Assembly: GCA_005885015.1 (NCBI GenBank)
Contig: VAYG01000052.1
Span: forward strand, 1 to 40,696
Direction: 5' to 3'
DNA length: 40,696 bases
Source: Actinomycetota bacterium
Lineage (GTDB): Bacteria; Actinomycetota; UBA4738
Below, piece after piece: positions 7,364 to 16,160 of this stretch (position 1 is the stretch's first letter; each line of letters starts with the position of its first letter). Position numbers and translations under genes: made by a program. Under the pieces are notes generated by a model. It was not told the origin of the DNA, made no database searches, and worked only from the letters and a program-made list of their open reading frames with translations.

Positions 7364-8748
7364 AGACCGACCAAGCTCCCACGGCGGTGAAGGCGACCCC
7401 AGCCGATGCCCGGCGCGGCGTTCCTTCCGTCGACGCGCTGTTGCGATCGGCGCCCGGCCGCAAGGGGGTCACCCGGTTCGGGCGGGCCCTCGTCAAGCAG
7501 GCGCTCGGCGCGACGCTTGCCGAGATCCGCGACCAGGCGACCCGCGGAACCGAGGTGCCCGAGGAAGGCATCATCCTGGCTCGGGCGTTGGGGGCGGCCG
7601 CCCGCAGCTACTACGGCCTGTCCGAGGTGATCAACGCGAGCGGCGTGGTCCTTCACACCGGCCTCGGCCGTGCCCCGCTTCCCCGTGGGGCGGCCGATGC
7701 GGCGGCCGGGGCCGCGCACGGGTACTCCGACCTCGAGGTCGACCGGGAGACGGGGGCGCGGGGGCGGCGCACGGCCCGGGCCGAGACGCTCCTCCGGGCC
7801 CTCACCGGAGCCCAGGACGCGCTGGTCGTCAACAACAACGCGGCGGCCCTCCTCCTGGCGCTGGCCGGCCTCGCCGCCGGCAGGGAGGTCCTGGTCTCGC
7901 GGGGCGAGCTGATCGAGATCGGAGGGGAGTTCCGACTGCCGGAGATCATGGCCGCGTCGGGAGCGCGGCTGGTGGAAGTGGGGACCACCAACCGGACCAG
8001 GGCCGGCGACTACCGGAAGGCCGTCGGCCGGCGGACCGCGATGATCCTCAAGGTCCACCCCAGCAACTACCGGGTGATCGGGTTCACGAACTCGGTGGAT
8101 CTGGGCGAGCTGTCGGAGCTGGCCCGAACGGCCAGGATCCCGCTCCTCTACGACGTGGGGAGCGGATTGCTCGAGCGCTTCCCCGAGGTCCCCGCGGACG
8201 AACCCGCCGTCGCCGAAGCGCTCGCGGCGGGGGCCGACCTCGTGTCGTTCTCCGGAGACAAGCTCCTGGGAGGTCCGCAGGCTGGGATGCTCGTCGGGCG
8301 GGCCGACCTGGTGGATCGACTCCGCCGGCATCCCCTGGCCCGCGCGCTTCGCGTCGACAAGATGACCGTGGCGGCGCTGGAGGCCGTGCTTCGCCTGTAC
8401 GCGACGGGTCGCCGGTCGGAGGTCCCGCTCTGGGGCCTGCTGTCCGTGCCCCAAGCCAAGCTGCTGTCGCGGGCCCGGGCCTTGGCCCAGCTGTTCCGGG
8501 GCGCGAGCGCCGGGGAGAGTCAGGCGGTGGCCGGGGGGGGATCCCTCCCGGGCTACGGCATCCCCTCGGCCCGGCTCGTCCTGCCGGCGGATTCGCCGAA
8601 CGATGTGGCCGCCCGGCTGAGGACGGGGCGTCCCTCGGTGTTCTGCCGGATCGAGGAGGGAGCGCTGGTGTTCGACCTCCGGGCCGTCCCCGCCGAGGAC
8701 GACGACCGGCTGGCTCGGGCCATCCGGTACGCGCTCCAGCTCGGCTGA
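7360..8748 (+). CDS. selA: L-seryl-tRNA(Sec) selenium transferase SelA
   Basis: 462 residues, the usual SelA length. This PLP enzyme turns seryl-tRNA(Sec) into selenocysteinyl-tRNA(Sec) with selenophosphate. The PLP-binding lysine is K301 in SFSGDKLLGGPQAG. Further family blocks are INASGVVLHTGLGRAPL, VNNNAAALLLAL, SRGELIEIGGEFRLPEIM and LKVHPSNYRVIGF. The start ATG overlaps the stop of the ABM-like gene by four bases and selB begins 13 bases downstream, giving an ABM-selA-selB operon. Neither selC (tRNA-Sec) nor selD is in the window. The N-terminus of about 30 residues is low in complexity, but the ORF is otherwise intact. Confidence 0.95.
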   Translation: MKTDQAPTAVKATPADARRGVPSVDALLRSAPGRKGVTRFGRALVKQALGATLAEIRDQATRGTEVPEEGIILARALGAAARSYYGLSEVINASGVVLHTGLGRAPLPRGAADAAAGAAHGYSDLEVDRETGARGRRTARAETLLRALTGAQDALVVNNNAAALLLALAGLAAGREVLVSRGELIEIGGEFRLPEIMAASGARLVEVGTTNRTRAGDYRKAVGRRTAMILKVHPSNYRVIGFTNSVDLGELSELARTARIPLLYDVGSGLLERFPEVPADEPAVAEALAAGADLVSFSGDKLLGGPQAGMLVGRADLVDRLRRHPLARALRVDKMTVAALEAVLRLYATGRRSEVPLWGLLSVPQAKLLSRARALAQLFRGASAGESQAVAGGGSLPGYGIPSARLVLPADSPNDVAARLRTGRPSVFCRIEEGALVFDLRAVPAEDDDRLARAIRYALQLG

Positions 8749-8761
8749 CCCCGCCCGGTCC

Positions 8762-10651
8762 GTGGCCGCGTCCCAGGCATCCATCCAGGACGAGGGACCG
8801 GACCTCCGGGTCGTAGCCACGGCCGGTCACGTGGACCATGGCAAGTCGGCATTGATCCTCCGGCTCACCGGAATGGACCCCGATCGCCTCGCCGAGGAGA
8901 AGCGAAGGGGCCTCACCATCGACCTGGGGTTCGCCTGGGGCGTGCTCCCGTCGGGTCGCGAGATCGGGTTCGTGGATGTGCCGGGACACGAGCGGTTCGT
9001 CCGAAACATGCTCGCCGGAGTGGGCCCGGTCCGCCTGGTCTTGTTCGTCGTGGCCGCGGACGAGGGATGGAAGCCCCAGTCGGAGGAGCACCTCCAGATC
9101 GTGGACGTCCTGGGGGTGGAGGGCGGGGTGGTCGCCCTGACCAAGTGCGATCTCGTCGACGAGGCCACCCTGCGCGCCAGGACGGAGGAGATCTCCGCTC
9201 GCCTCGCGGGGACGCGGCTGCGGACGGCGCCGGTCGTTCCATGTTCCGCAATCACCGGACAGGGGATCGATCGACTGCGCGGCGCGCTGGACGAGGTCCT
9301 CGCCCAGGCCCCACCCCCGGAACGGTCGGGGCGGGCTCGCCAGTTCGTCGACCGGGTATTCACGATCAAGGGCGCGGGGACGGTGGTGACGGGCACCTTG
9401 ACCGGTGGGCCGCTCGCCGTCGGGCAGGAGGCCGAGGTGCTCCCGTCGGGCCATCGGGCCCGGATCCGCGGACTCCAAACGCACAAGCGATCCCTGGGGG
9501 TGGCCCAACCGGTGAGCCGGGTGGCGGTGAACCTGTCCGGGACCACCAAGGCGGATCTGGAGCGCGGCGACGTGCTGGCGCTCCCCGGCCGATGGAGGGC
9601 GACCTCGATGTTCGAAGGCGTGATCCGGCCGGTCCGCGGCCTCGACCACCCGCTCACCTCGCGGGGCGCATACAAGCTGTACGCGGGCTCTGCCGAGCGC
9701 GACGCCCGCGTCAGGCTGTACGAGACGAGCGAGCTGTCACCCGGCGGCGAGGCGTTCGCCCGCCTCTCCCTGTCGCGGCCGGTGGTCCTGGACGTCGGCG
9801 ACAGCTTCGTCCTGCGGGAGGCCGGCCGGCAGGAGACCGTGGCCGGCGGCCACGTGTTGGACGTGGACCCCCCGTCCCATCCCGGACCCGACCGGGCCGG
9901 AAGGCTCAGGGTCCGTCGGGGCGTCGATCGAGGCACTCTCGCCCTCCGGGTGGTCGAGGACCGGGGAGCGATTCGAGGCGCCGAGCTCCAAGTCGTGGCC
10001 GGCGTCCCGGCGGATCAGGCGACCGGGCGGGGTGCCGTCTCGCTCGGCGCATGGGTGATGGCTCCACGTCTGGTCGAGACCGCGGCCGGAACTCTTGGCG
10101 CGGCCCTGGCCCGGTACCACGCCGCCCACCCGCTCCAGCCAGGGCCGGACGTGGGAGAGGTTCGAACGATCCTCGCGGAGCACCACCGGGCCCTGGCCGA
10201 TCCAGCGCTGGCCGACGCCCTCCTCGAGCGGCTCTCCGCGGAAGGCACGATCGTCCGCCAGGGGGCGGCGGTGCGGCTCCCATCGCATCACGCATCCACC
10301 ACCGGCCGGGAGGAGGCCGACCGGTTGGTTGCCGCGGTCGCCGGCGCCGAGCCCGCCCCGCCCACGATCCGGGAGCTGGTCGCCGCCGGGTTCGGACAGG
10401 AGCTGATCCGGGCGGTCTGCGCCGATGGTCGGCTGGTGCGGATCTCTCCAGAGATCGTGGTCAGTCCGGAGTTCCTGGCCCGCGCGGAGGAGGTCGTTCG
10501 GGCCCGAGGCGCGCCGCCGGGGCTCACCGTCTCCGCGTTCCGGGAAGCGGTGGGGACGAGCCGCAAGTACGCCCTTCCACTCCTGGAGTATTTCGACGCG
10601 CGCGGCGTGACCCGCCGCCAGGGAGACGTGCGAATCCTTCGATCGCGTTGA
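8762..10651 (+). CDS. selB: Selenocysteine-specific translation elongation factor SelB
   Basis: 629 residues, GTG start. SelB delivers Sec-tRNA to the ribosome at UGA codons marked by a SECIS hairpin. The GTPase domain carries GHVDHGKS (residues 22-29), RRGLTIDLGFAW, DVPGHERFVRNM and LTKCDLV, followed by CSAITGQGID. An EF-Tu-like domain 2 (RVFTIKGAGTVVTGTLTGG) and domain 3 come next. The C-terminal third holds winged-helix repeats ending in AFREAVGTSRKYALPLLEYF, the SECIS-binding end of SelB. It follows selA by 13 bases. Its presence says this organism decodes some UGA as selenocysteine. No obvious selenoprotein gene is in the window. Confidence 0.95.
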   Translation: MAASQASIQDEGPDLRVVATAGHVDHGKSALILRLTGMDPDRLAEEKRRGLTIDLGFAWGVLPSGREIGFVDVPGHERFVRNMLAGVGPVRLVLFVVAADEGWKPQSEEHLQIVDVLGVEGGVVALTKCDLVDEATLRARTEEISARLAGTRLRTAPVVPCSAITGQGIDRLRGALDEVLAQAPPPERSGRARQFVDRVFTIKGAGTVVTGTLTGGPLAVGQEAEVLPSGHRARIRGLQTHKRSLGVAQPVSRVAVNLSGTTKADLERGDVLALPGRWRATSMFEGVIRPVRGLDHPLTSRGAYKLYAGSAERDARVRLYETSELSPGGEAFARLSLSRPVVLDVGDSFVLREAGRQETVAGGHVLDVDPPSHPGPDRAGRLRVRRGVDRGTLALRVVEDRGAIRGAELQVVAGVPADQATGRGAVSLGAWVMAPRLVETAAGTLGAALARYHAAHPLQPGPDVGEVRTILAEHHRALADPALADALLERLSAEGTIVRQGAAVRLPSHHASTTGREEADRLVAAVAGAEPAPPTIRELVAAGFGQELIRAVCADGRLVRISPEIVVSPEFLARAEEVVRARGAPPGLTVSAFREAVGTSRKYALPLLEYFDARGVTRRQGDVRILRSR

Positions 10652-10664
10652 CCGGAAGACCGGG

Positions 10665-11231
10665 TCAGCCGACCCGCAGGCTCACGAGGACCTCTTCACA
10701 CCCGTGGTCGATCTCGTCGCGCCGGGCGAGGGTGTGCTGGCAGCGCACGAAGTACTCGGTGTTGCTGTTGAACACGACGGCCAGCGTGGACTCCAGGATG
10801 TACCCCACGCCGCTCGGCATCACGACCCGCCATCGAAGCCCTCGCTGGCCGGCCAGCACGACCTCGTCCGGCCCGCTCTGTACCCGCATCCCCTGTGCCT
10901 CGAAGGTCCCGGAGAACTGCGACTTCACCTGGTCGCTCCAGATCGAGGCGCCAGCGCTGGCGGACGGGACGGGTGAGCTCACCACCGTGACGTTGTTGAG
11001 ATCGTCGAGGCCGACCACGTACTGTGCCGACCCCGTCGGCGGCTGCGGGCTCGCCGGCTCCTGCACGTCGAACCGCACCCAGTCACCCGGGTAGACGAAG
11101 GAGACGCCATCTGCCCGAAGCGTGTTGGACGCGGGATGCGCGGTGGACCGGGGAGGCTCCACGATCGCCCGCTCCCGACAGCCGGTCAGGCCCGAACCGA
11201 GGACCACGATCAGGACCAGCCGTCGCCACAT
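10665..11231 (-). CDS. Secreted lipoprotein of unknown function
   Basis: 188 residues from the ATG at 11231, chosen because it places a textbook lipoprotein signal at the N-terminus: MWRRLVLIVVLGSGLTGC, with lipobox LTGC at residues 15-18. The mature part (GVSFVYPGDWVRFDV, then WRVVMPSGVGYILESTLAVVF and CQHTLARRDEIDHGC) resembles PsbP- or DUF1795-like beta-sandwich proteins that start with a 'YP.W' turn. Two extra Cys near the C-terminus could form a disulfide. It converges on selB with 13 bases between stops. Function unknown. Confidence 0.72.
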   Translation of the reverse strand: MWRRLVLIVVLGSGLTGCRERAIVEPPRSTAHPASNTLRADGVSFVYPGDWVRFDVQEPASPQPPTGSAQYVVGLDDLNNVTVVSSPVPSASAGASIWSDQVKSQFSGTFEAQGMRVQSGPDEVVLAGQRGLRWRVVMPSGVGYILESTLAVVFNSNTEYFVRCQHTLARRDEIDHGCEEVLVSLRVG

Positions 11232-11300
11232 CGCACCACCGTAGCTCCGCGGATCGAAGACCGACAATGGCCTTCGGTCTCGTCGCGGGGTCTGAGAGGC

Positions 11301-11795
11301 CTAGGCCTCCACCGCGGCCAAGACCTCCACCTCCACCGGAGCCCCCAGCGGCAGCTCGGCCACGCCCACGGCCGCCCGGGCGTGCCGACCCTCCTCACCG
11401 AAGACCTCGACGAGGAGATCGCTGGCCCCGTTGGCGACCTTGGGCTGGTCGGTGAAGCCGTCGGCGGAGGCCACGAACACCGACAGCTTGACGATGCGCC
11501 GGATCGCGTCGAGGGAACCGAGGCTCACCCGCAGCGACGACAGCGCTTGCAGGGCGCATCGCCGGGCTGCCTGCACGCCGTCTTCGACGCCGAGCTCGGC
11601 GCCGAGCTTCCCCGACCACAGCAGCTTGCCGTCCTCCAGCGGGACGGCCCCGGACACGAAGGCAAACCCGCCGGCCACGACCACCGGGATGTAGGAGGCC
11701 ACTGGGCTCGGCGCGGGCGGCAACCGGATCCCCAGCTCCCGCAGTCGTTCCTCCGCACCCACCGGCGTACGGTACACCGGCCGGTGCCGTCGCAT
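11301..11795 (-). CDS. RidA-family protein (YjgF/YER057c/UK114)
   Basis: 164 residues from the ATG at 11795; a GTG at 11762 giving 153 residues is as likely, since relatives begin near ERLRELGI. Motifs are VVAGGFAFVSGAVPLEDG, ALSSLRVSLGSLDAIRRIV, VANGASDLLVEVFGEEG and HARAAVGVAELPLGAPVEVE, with the Arg that binds the imine's carboxylate in active RidA. RidA hydrolyses reactive enamines and imines made by PLP enzymes. In the similar mycobacterial region a RidA-like gene (Rv3678c) sits in this place and orientation before the ArsA-type ATPases. No strong ribosome site is seen for either start. Confidence 0.88.
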   Translation of the reverse strand: MRRHRPVYRTPVGAEERLRELGIRLPPAPSPVASYIPVVVAGGFAFVSGAVPLEDGKLLWSGKLGAELGVEDGVQAARRCALQALSSLRVSLGSLDAIRRIVKLSVFVASADGFTDQPKVANGASDLLVEVFGEEGRHARAAVGVAELPLGAPVEVEVLAAVEA

Positions 11796-11836
11796 CCGCG
11801 ACGCAGCGCGGTCTCAGGAATGGATCGAAGAGAAGC

Positions 11837-12121
11837 TCAGCCCACCGACCGGAGGGTGTGACGATCCCGTTCGCGGATCAGCAGTCGCCGCTCCAACTCG
11901 GTGAGCCCGCCCCAGATGCCGTGCGGCTCGCGGATCCGAACCGCGTACTCGAGGCACTCGATGCGCACCGGGCAGATCGCGCAGATCCCCTTCGCCTTTC
12001 GCTCGCGAGCGAGGCGCTGGTCCTTGTTCTCCAGCTCTCCCGGCGGGAAGAACAGCCCGGAGTCCTCTCCGCGGCATGCCGCCCTCCACTGCCAACCGTA
12101 CTCCCAGGAATGCGTCGCCAC
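11837..12121 (-). CDS. WhiB-family iron-sulfur transcription factor
   Basis: 94 residues from GTG 12121; the open frame continues to an ATG at 12241, but that extension does not look like WhiB. Four cysteines at 16, 47, 50 and 56 (CX30CX2CX5C) would hold a [4Fe-4S] cluster. The tryptophan-glycine turn HGIWGGLTELERR and a basic tail (RLLIRERDRHTLRSVG) complete the family pattern. The unusually long gap between the first two Cys, with PPGELENKDQRLARER, separates it from the second WhiB gene in this window. The start is uncertain: a strong AAGGAGG-like site at 12143-12149 (minus) is about 22 bases before the GTG. The upstream 120 bases are unusually AT-rich and probably hold the promoter. Confidence 0.88.
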   Translation of the reverse strand: MATHSWEYGWQWRAACRGEDSGLFFPPGELENKDQRLARERKAKGICAICPVRIECLEYAVRIREPHGIWGGLTELERRLLIRERDRHTLRSVG

Positions 12122-12278
12122 GTCGATGGCCGAACCGGCCGTCCCTCCTTTTTGGCTTCTCGAATTAGTTCTTCGTACAAAGACGCCGCGAAGATGGACG
12201 CCGTTCCCCGTGCTCGGGAGTTGTTTACGCAATCGGCACAAAGCTGAGAGCAGCCTGAACGACGACCCGGAGCCCGCC

Positions 12279-13613
12279 TCACCCGCCCGTTTCGCCGGAC
12301 TCCGGCTCGACCCGAAGGATCAGCCCGTCGATGCCCCTGACCCGGACCCGCGACCCCTTGGGGATGGGGCCGTCCGAGCTCCGGGCCCTCCAGATGGTGC
12401 CCTTCACGTACACTCCGCCCTCCGGATCGAGGTCGCTGCGTACCTCGCCGACGAGGCCGACCAGCCCCACCTGGGCCGTGCGCACGCGCTCCCGGGAGCG
12501 AAGCGCCACCGTCATCCCGAACCCGAAGAACAGCAGGCTCCCGATCGTGGCGAGGACCATCAGCCAGACGGGGAGATCGATCGATGACGACACGCCTCGC
12601 CAGGCGAGGAAGGATCCGGTGGCGAACGCGGCCGCCCCGACGACGGTGAGCACCGCCACCCGGCGGATCAGGACGTCCAGCGCCATGAGCCCGGTACCGG
12701 CGAGCAGGATGGCGAGGCCCGACCAGTGGACGGGAACCACGGTGAGCCCGTATCCGGCGAAGGCGAGGAAGATCACCCCGGCGATCCCGGCCAGCCCCAG
12801 CCCGGGCTGCGTCGCCTCGAACGCGATGCCCCACAGCCCGAGGACGATCAGCACGTAGACGGCCGTCGGCGTGCCCACCGCGTGCAGCACGCGCCGAACG
12901 GGCCCGATCCCGTGGAACCGAACGGCCACCGGCCTGGCGGCGGTTCCCTTCGTCGCGAGGACGGACCGTCCCGCGGCCGTCATCACCGGCCGGCCGTCGA
13001 GCTTGACCAGGAGGTCGCCGATGTCGGCCGCCACCAGGGCCACAGCGCCCTTGGCGAGGGCCGGGCCCGCGGGGAGGGCGGGACCCGTCACCACCGCGCG
13101 CACCCCCGCCTCGGTGGCGCCCGCCCCCGGCGCGAGCGACTCCAGCTCGGAGGTCAGCCGGGCCACCTCGCGCGGATCCTCACGCGACGGTGAGGTCCCC
13201 AGGTCGAAGGGCCGGCCGGGCCCCAGCCCCGCCCCGGGGGCCATGGCCGCGACCGAGGCCGAGTACACGATGAACAAGGAGCTTCCTTCCGCACGCGCTC
13301 CGGCCGGTCCGACCCACGCAACCACGGGGACCCTGGCCCCTCGGATGACCCTGCCCACCCGCTCGGCCTCGTCTCCGTAGCCGCCCAGCGAGTCGATCTG
13401 AAGAAGGACCGTGGCGCCCGTCCGCTCCGCGGACCTCATGGCGTCCTCGACGAACCCGGCCAGCGAGGGATCGACCAGGCCCTTGACGTCGACCACGTCG
13501 ACGGCGGGCTCGGCGGGTGCCTGGGCCGCCGCGTGCGGGTTCCCCAGTGCCACCGCGACCAGGGCCGCCGTCGCCGCCAGGGTCGCGCCCACCAGGGTTC
13601 GAAGCCGGACCAT
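12279..13613 (-). CDS. NfeD-like membrane protein with degenerate ClpP-like protease domain
   Basis: 444 residues. A signal peptide (about residues 1-31) precedes a ClpP/crotonase-like domain (LLQIDSLGGYGDEAERVG, VAAMAPGAGLGPGRPF). Four to five membrane helices (about 245-380) follow, then an OB-fold NfeD domain (VGLVGEVRSDLDPEGGVYVKG). Long NfeD proteins are membrane serine proteases acting with stomatin partners. Here the usual nucleophile motif A-S-A-G aligns with E-G-S-S, and the partner Lys in the next helix is not visible (REDPREVARLTSELES). Catalysis may therefore be lost. No stomatin gene is adjacent. It diverges from the ATPase gene by 76 bases. Confidence 0.85.
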   Translation of the reverse strand: MVRLRTLVGATLAATAALVAVALGNPHAAAQAPAEPAVDVVDVKGLVDPSLAGFVEDAMRSAERTGATVLLQIDSLGGYGDEAERVGRVIRGARVPVVAWVGPAGARAEGSSLFIVYSASVAAMAPGAGLGPGRPFDLGTSPSREDPREVARLTSELESLAPGAGATEAGVRAVVTGPALPAGPALAKGAVALVAADIGDLLVKLDGRPVMTAAGRSVLATKGTAARPVAVRFHGIGPVRRVLHAVGTPTAVYVLIVLGLWGIAFEATQPGLGLAGIAGVIFLAFAGYGLTVVPVHWSGLAILLAGTGLMALDVLIRRVAVLTVVGAAAFATGSFLAWRGVSSSIDLPVWLMVLATIGSLLFFGFGMTVALRSRERVRTAQVGLVGLVGEVRSDLDPEGGVYVKGTIWRARSSDGPIPKGSRVRVRGIDGLILRVEPESGETGG

Positions 13614-13689
13614 TGCGCCGATTGTATGGTCGGCCCATCGTTACGAGGCCGGGGTTCGATCCGGGACCGCGTCGTAGAGTCCCACCTCG

Positions 13690-15834
13690 ATGCGATGGGA
13701 CGACCTCCTGGACCGTCCGATCCTCCTGGTCTCCGGAAAGGGCGGGACGGGAAAGTCCACGGTTGCGGCGGCCGTCGCCTGCCTGGCCGCCGGGCGCGGG
13801 CTTCGAACGCTGCTCGTCGAAGTCGAACCTCGGTCCCAGCTCGGTCACACGCTGAACCTGCCCGACCCGGGATTCACCGAGACCCCCACCCGGCATGGGT
13901 TCTCTGTGCTGTCGTTCTCCCCCCGGGAAGCGGCGCTCGAATACCTGCGGTTGTTTCTCGGGATCCGGCGTATCGGGAGGCCGCTGCTCCGCGCCGGCGT
14001 CCTGGACCAACTGATCGGTGTCGCCCCCGGCCTCCGCGACGCGATGGTCTGCGGGAAGCTCTACGAGATCCTCCATGTCCGCAGGACGAACCGCCGGGAC
14101 CAGGGACGTCCTCTGTATGACCTCGTGGTTGTCGATGCCCCGCCCACCGGCCAGATCGGTTCGTTCCTGGCGGCCCCGGCCGCCGTGGCCGACCTGGCCC
14201 GGTCGGGGCGGATCAGGCGGCAGGCGGCGGCCATCGATCGCATGCTGCGCCGGCGAGCCTCCATCCTCCTCGTGGCCTTGCCCGAGGAGATGGCCGCGGC
14301 CGAGACGACCGAAGCCGTAGGCGCCGTCCGCGCGGCGGGGTGCTCGGTCCCGGCCGTCGTGGTCAACCGGTCGCTTCCAAAGGTATTCGCGCGAGGTGCC
14401 CGCTCGGTGGCGGAAGGGCTCTCCGGGGCCGAGTTCCGCCGGGCGGCCGAGGGGGTCGGACTCACCGTCGGGCCGCGAGAAGCGGAGGAGCTCCTCCGCT
14501 CAGCGCTGAGCCAGGACCAACGGCATCGGTCGCAGCACGCCCACGCCCGCCGCATGGGCCGGCTGGCGCCACTCCTCACCCTTCCGGACATCACCGGCGC
14601 GGCCGGCCCCGAGCTCGTCGGCGCCCTGGCCGCGCGCATGGCCGCTCCGGAGGGGCAGACCCCCAGGCCCTCCGTGTCCCAGCGGGCACGGGGGGGCGCC
14701 GATGGCGCATCGGGTCCGGTCGAGACGCCGACCGCCACCCTGGACGGTCCGCTGGCCGGCGCACGGATCGTGGTCGTCTGCGGGGCGGGCGGCGTGGGCA
14801 AGACCACAGTATCGGCGGCCGTGGCCATCCATCTCGCCGAAGCGGGACGGCGAACCGCCCTCCTGACCGTGGACCCCGCCCGCCGATTGGCCACCGCGCT
14901 CCGGCTGCCGGCGCGCGGCGAGCGGACCGTGGTTCGAGTTGGCCGCGGGATGTCCATCGAGGCGATCCAGCTCGACACGCAGCGAACCTTCGACGATCTC
15001 GTCCGGCGCCACGCCGGCAGCGCCGAGCGGAGGGAGCGGATCCTCTCCAACCGGTTCTATCGGAGGATCGCCGACACCCTGTCGGGGACCCACGAGTACA
15101 TGGCCATGGAGAAGCTGTACGAGCTTGCCGCCGAGGAGGACCACGACGCGATCGTCATCGATACGCCGCCGACGCGGAGCGCGCTGTCGTTCCTCGAAGC
15201 GCCGAACCGACTCTCCGACTTCCTCGGCGGCCGGTTGTTGCGATGGATGTTGTGGCCTTCCGCGAAGGCCGGCAGCGTGGCCATGGGCTTCGCGCGGTTC
15301 GGGGCGACGGCGTTCAGCCGCACCGTCGGCCGCCTGATCGGGACGGACGTGTTGAGCGACGTGGCCGAGTTCCTGGCCGCCTTCGAAGGCATGTACGCCG
15401 GGTTCAAGGCGCGGGCCGCCTCGGTGATCGAGGTGCTGCGGTCGCCGCGATGCGCGTTCCTGGTGGTGGCGGCGCCGGACCAGCCCAGCCTGGAGGAGGC
15501 CGCCTACTTCCTGACGCGGCTGGAGGAGGCGGGGATGCGGGCCCGGGCCCTCGTGGCCAATCGCCGGCACCCGGAGGCCACCATTCTTCCCCTCGGCGCG
15601 ATGGACGCGGTGAACCTCCTCGAGGGCGGTGACGTGAAGGAGAGAGCCATGGCCGCGGTGCTGCTCGATGGCCTGCTTCGTCTGCCTCGCGACCGGGCTG
15701 AGGCCTCAGCGCTGAGCGCGTTCCACCGCGCGCACACCGCCGTCCCCATCGCGGCGGTGCCGGACCTCGCCGGCGACGTCCACGACGTGCCCGGTCTCCG
15801 ACGGGTGGCTGCCCGCCTGTTCGACGAGGGATGA
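13690..15834 (+). CDS. Fused tandem Get3/ArsA-type ATPase
   Basis: 714 residues containing two P-loop halves. Half one (about 10-330) has the deviant Walker A GKGGTGKST at 16-24 with the signature second Lys, and VVVDAPPTGQIGSFL. Half two (about 358-714) has GAGGVGKTT at 365-373 and IVIDTPPTRSALSFL. The linker (about 330-357) is Pro/Ala/Gly-rich. In Mycobacterium (Rv3679-Rv3680) and Streptomyces these are two adjacent genes next to whiB4/wblA and the PBP; here they form one polypeptide. The two halves would resemble a Get3 dimer in cis. The Get3 substrate-binding Cys pair is not seen. An arsenite pump is unlikely because no arsB or arsR is near. Role unproven; links to envelope stress are inferred from context. 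Confidence 0.9.
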   Translation: MRWDDLLDRPILLVSGKGGTGKSTVAAAVACLAAGRGLRTLLVEVEPRSQLGHTLNLPDPGFTETPTRHGFSVLSFSPREAALEYLRLFLGIRRIGRPLLRAGVLDQLIGVAPGLRDAMVCGKLYEILHVRRTNRRDQGRPLYDLVVVDAPPTGQIGSFLAAPAAVADLARSGRIRRQAAAIDRMLRRRASILLVALPEEMAAAETTEAVGAVRAAGCSVPAVVVNRSLPKVFARGARSVAEGLSGAEFRRAAEGVGLTVGPREAEELLRSALSQDQRHRSQHAHARRMGRLAPLLTLPDITGAAGPELVGALAARMAAPEGQTPRPSVSQRARGGADGASGPVETPTATLDGPLAGARIVVVCGAGGVGKTTVSAAVAIHLAEAGRRTALLTVDPARRLATALRLPARGERTVVRVGRGMSIEAIQLDTQRTFDDLVRRHAGSAERRERILSNRFYRRIADTLSGTHEYMAMEKLYELAAEEDHDAIVIDTPPTRSALSFLEAPNRLSDFLGGRLLRWMLWPSAKAGSVAMGFARFGATAFSRTVGRLIGTDVLSDVAEFLAAFEGMYAGFKARAASVIEVLRSPRCAFLVVAAPDQPSLEEAAYFLTRLEEAGMRARALVANRRHPEATILPLGAMDAVNLLEGGDVKERAMAAVLLDGLLRLPRDRAEASALSAFHRAHTAVPIAAVPDLAGDVHDVPGLRRVAARLFDEG

Positions 15835-15862
15835 GATCGGTGGAGGCGGGTACCGCGAGACG

Positions 15863-16135
15863 TCAGACGATCAGGCCGACTCGCTGGAGGACGGGGACCC
15901 AGTCCGTGGTCTTGGGGACCTGCCGAATGAGCTTTCGTCGCTCCTTGCTCGTGAGGCCACCCCACACGCCGAACTCCGCGCGAGACTCGAGCGCCATCAG
16001 CAAGCATTCGGAGCGAACCTCGCATCGCTTGCAGACGGATTTGGCTCTCCGCTCGGAGCGTCGATGCGGATCGAAGAACAGCTCCGGGTCGTACTCATGG
16101 CAGCGTGCTTCATCCTGCCAGGACACGGCGGGCAT
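15863..16135 (-). CDS. whiB4: WhiB4/WblA-type iron-sulfur transcription factor
   Basis: 90 residues. The ATG at 16135 is chosen over a longer frame because MPAVSWQDEARC is the normal WhiB beginning. Cys12, Cys35, Cys38 and Cys44 (CX22CX2CX5C) bind the [4Fe-4S] cluster; FGVWGGLTSKERR is the family turn, followed by a basic C-terminus. Its place between the Get3-like ATPase and the PASTA PBP, divergent from the PBP, is the position of whiB4 (Rv3681c) and wblA. These are redox-responsive regulators. A perfect palindrome lies 26 bases upstream of the start (16161-16180), a candidate self-regulatory site. Confidence 0.88.
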   Translation of the reverse strand: MPAVSWQDEARCHEYDPELFFDPHRRSERRAKSVCKRCEVRSECLLMALESRAEFGVWGGLTSKERRKLIRQVPKTTDWVPVLQRVGLIV

Positions 16136-16160
16136 CGTAGGCAGCGCCGAGGAACCGACC

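Noticed and set aside
7000..10700. tRNA-Sec (selC) or SECIS element near selAB
   Set aside because: The gaps between genes here are too short for a 90-base tRNA-Sec and no cloverleaf is visible.
9067..11094. 675-codon plus-strand frame inside selB and the lipoprotein
   Set aside because: Overlaps the clear SelB frame in another phase and reads as low-complexity Arg/Gly/Pro.
13690..15834. Arsenite efflux ATPase
   Set aside because: No ArsB, ArsR or ArsD near, and the context matches the actinobacterial Get3-like pair by whiB4 instead.
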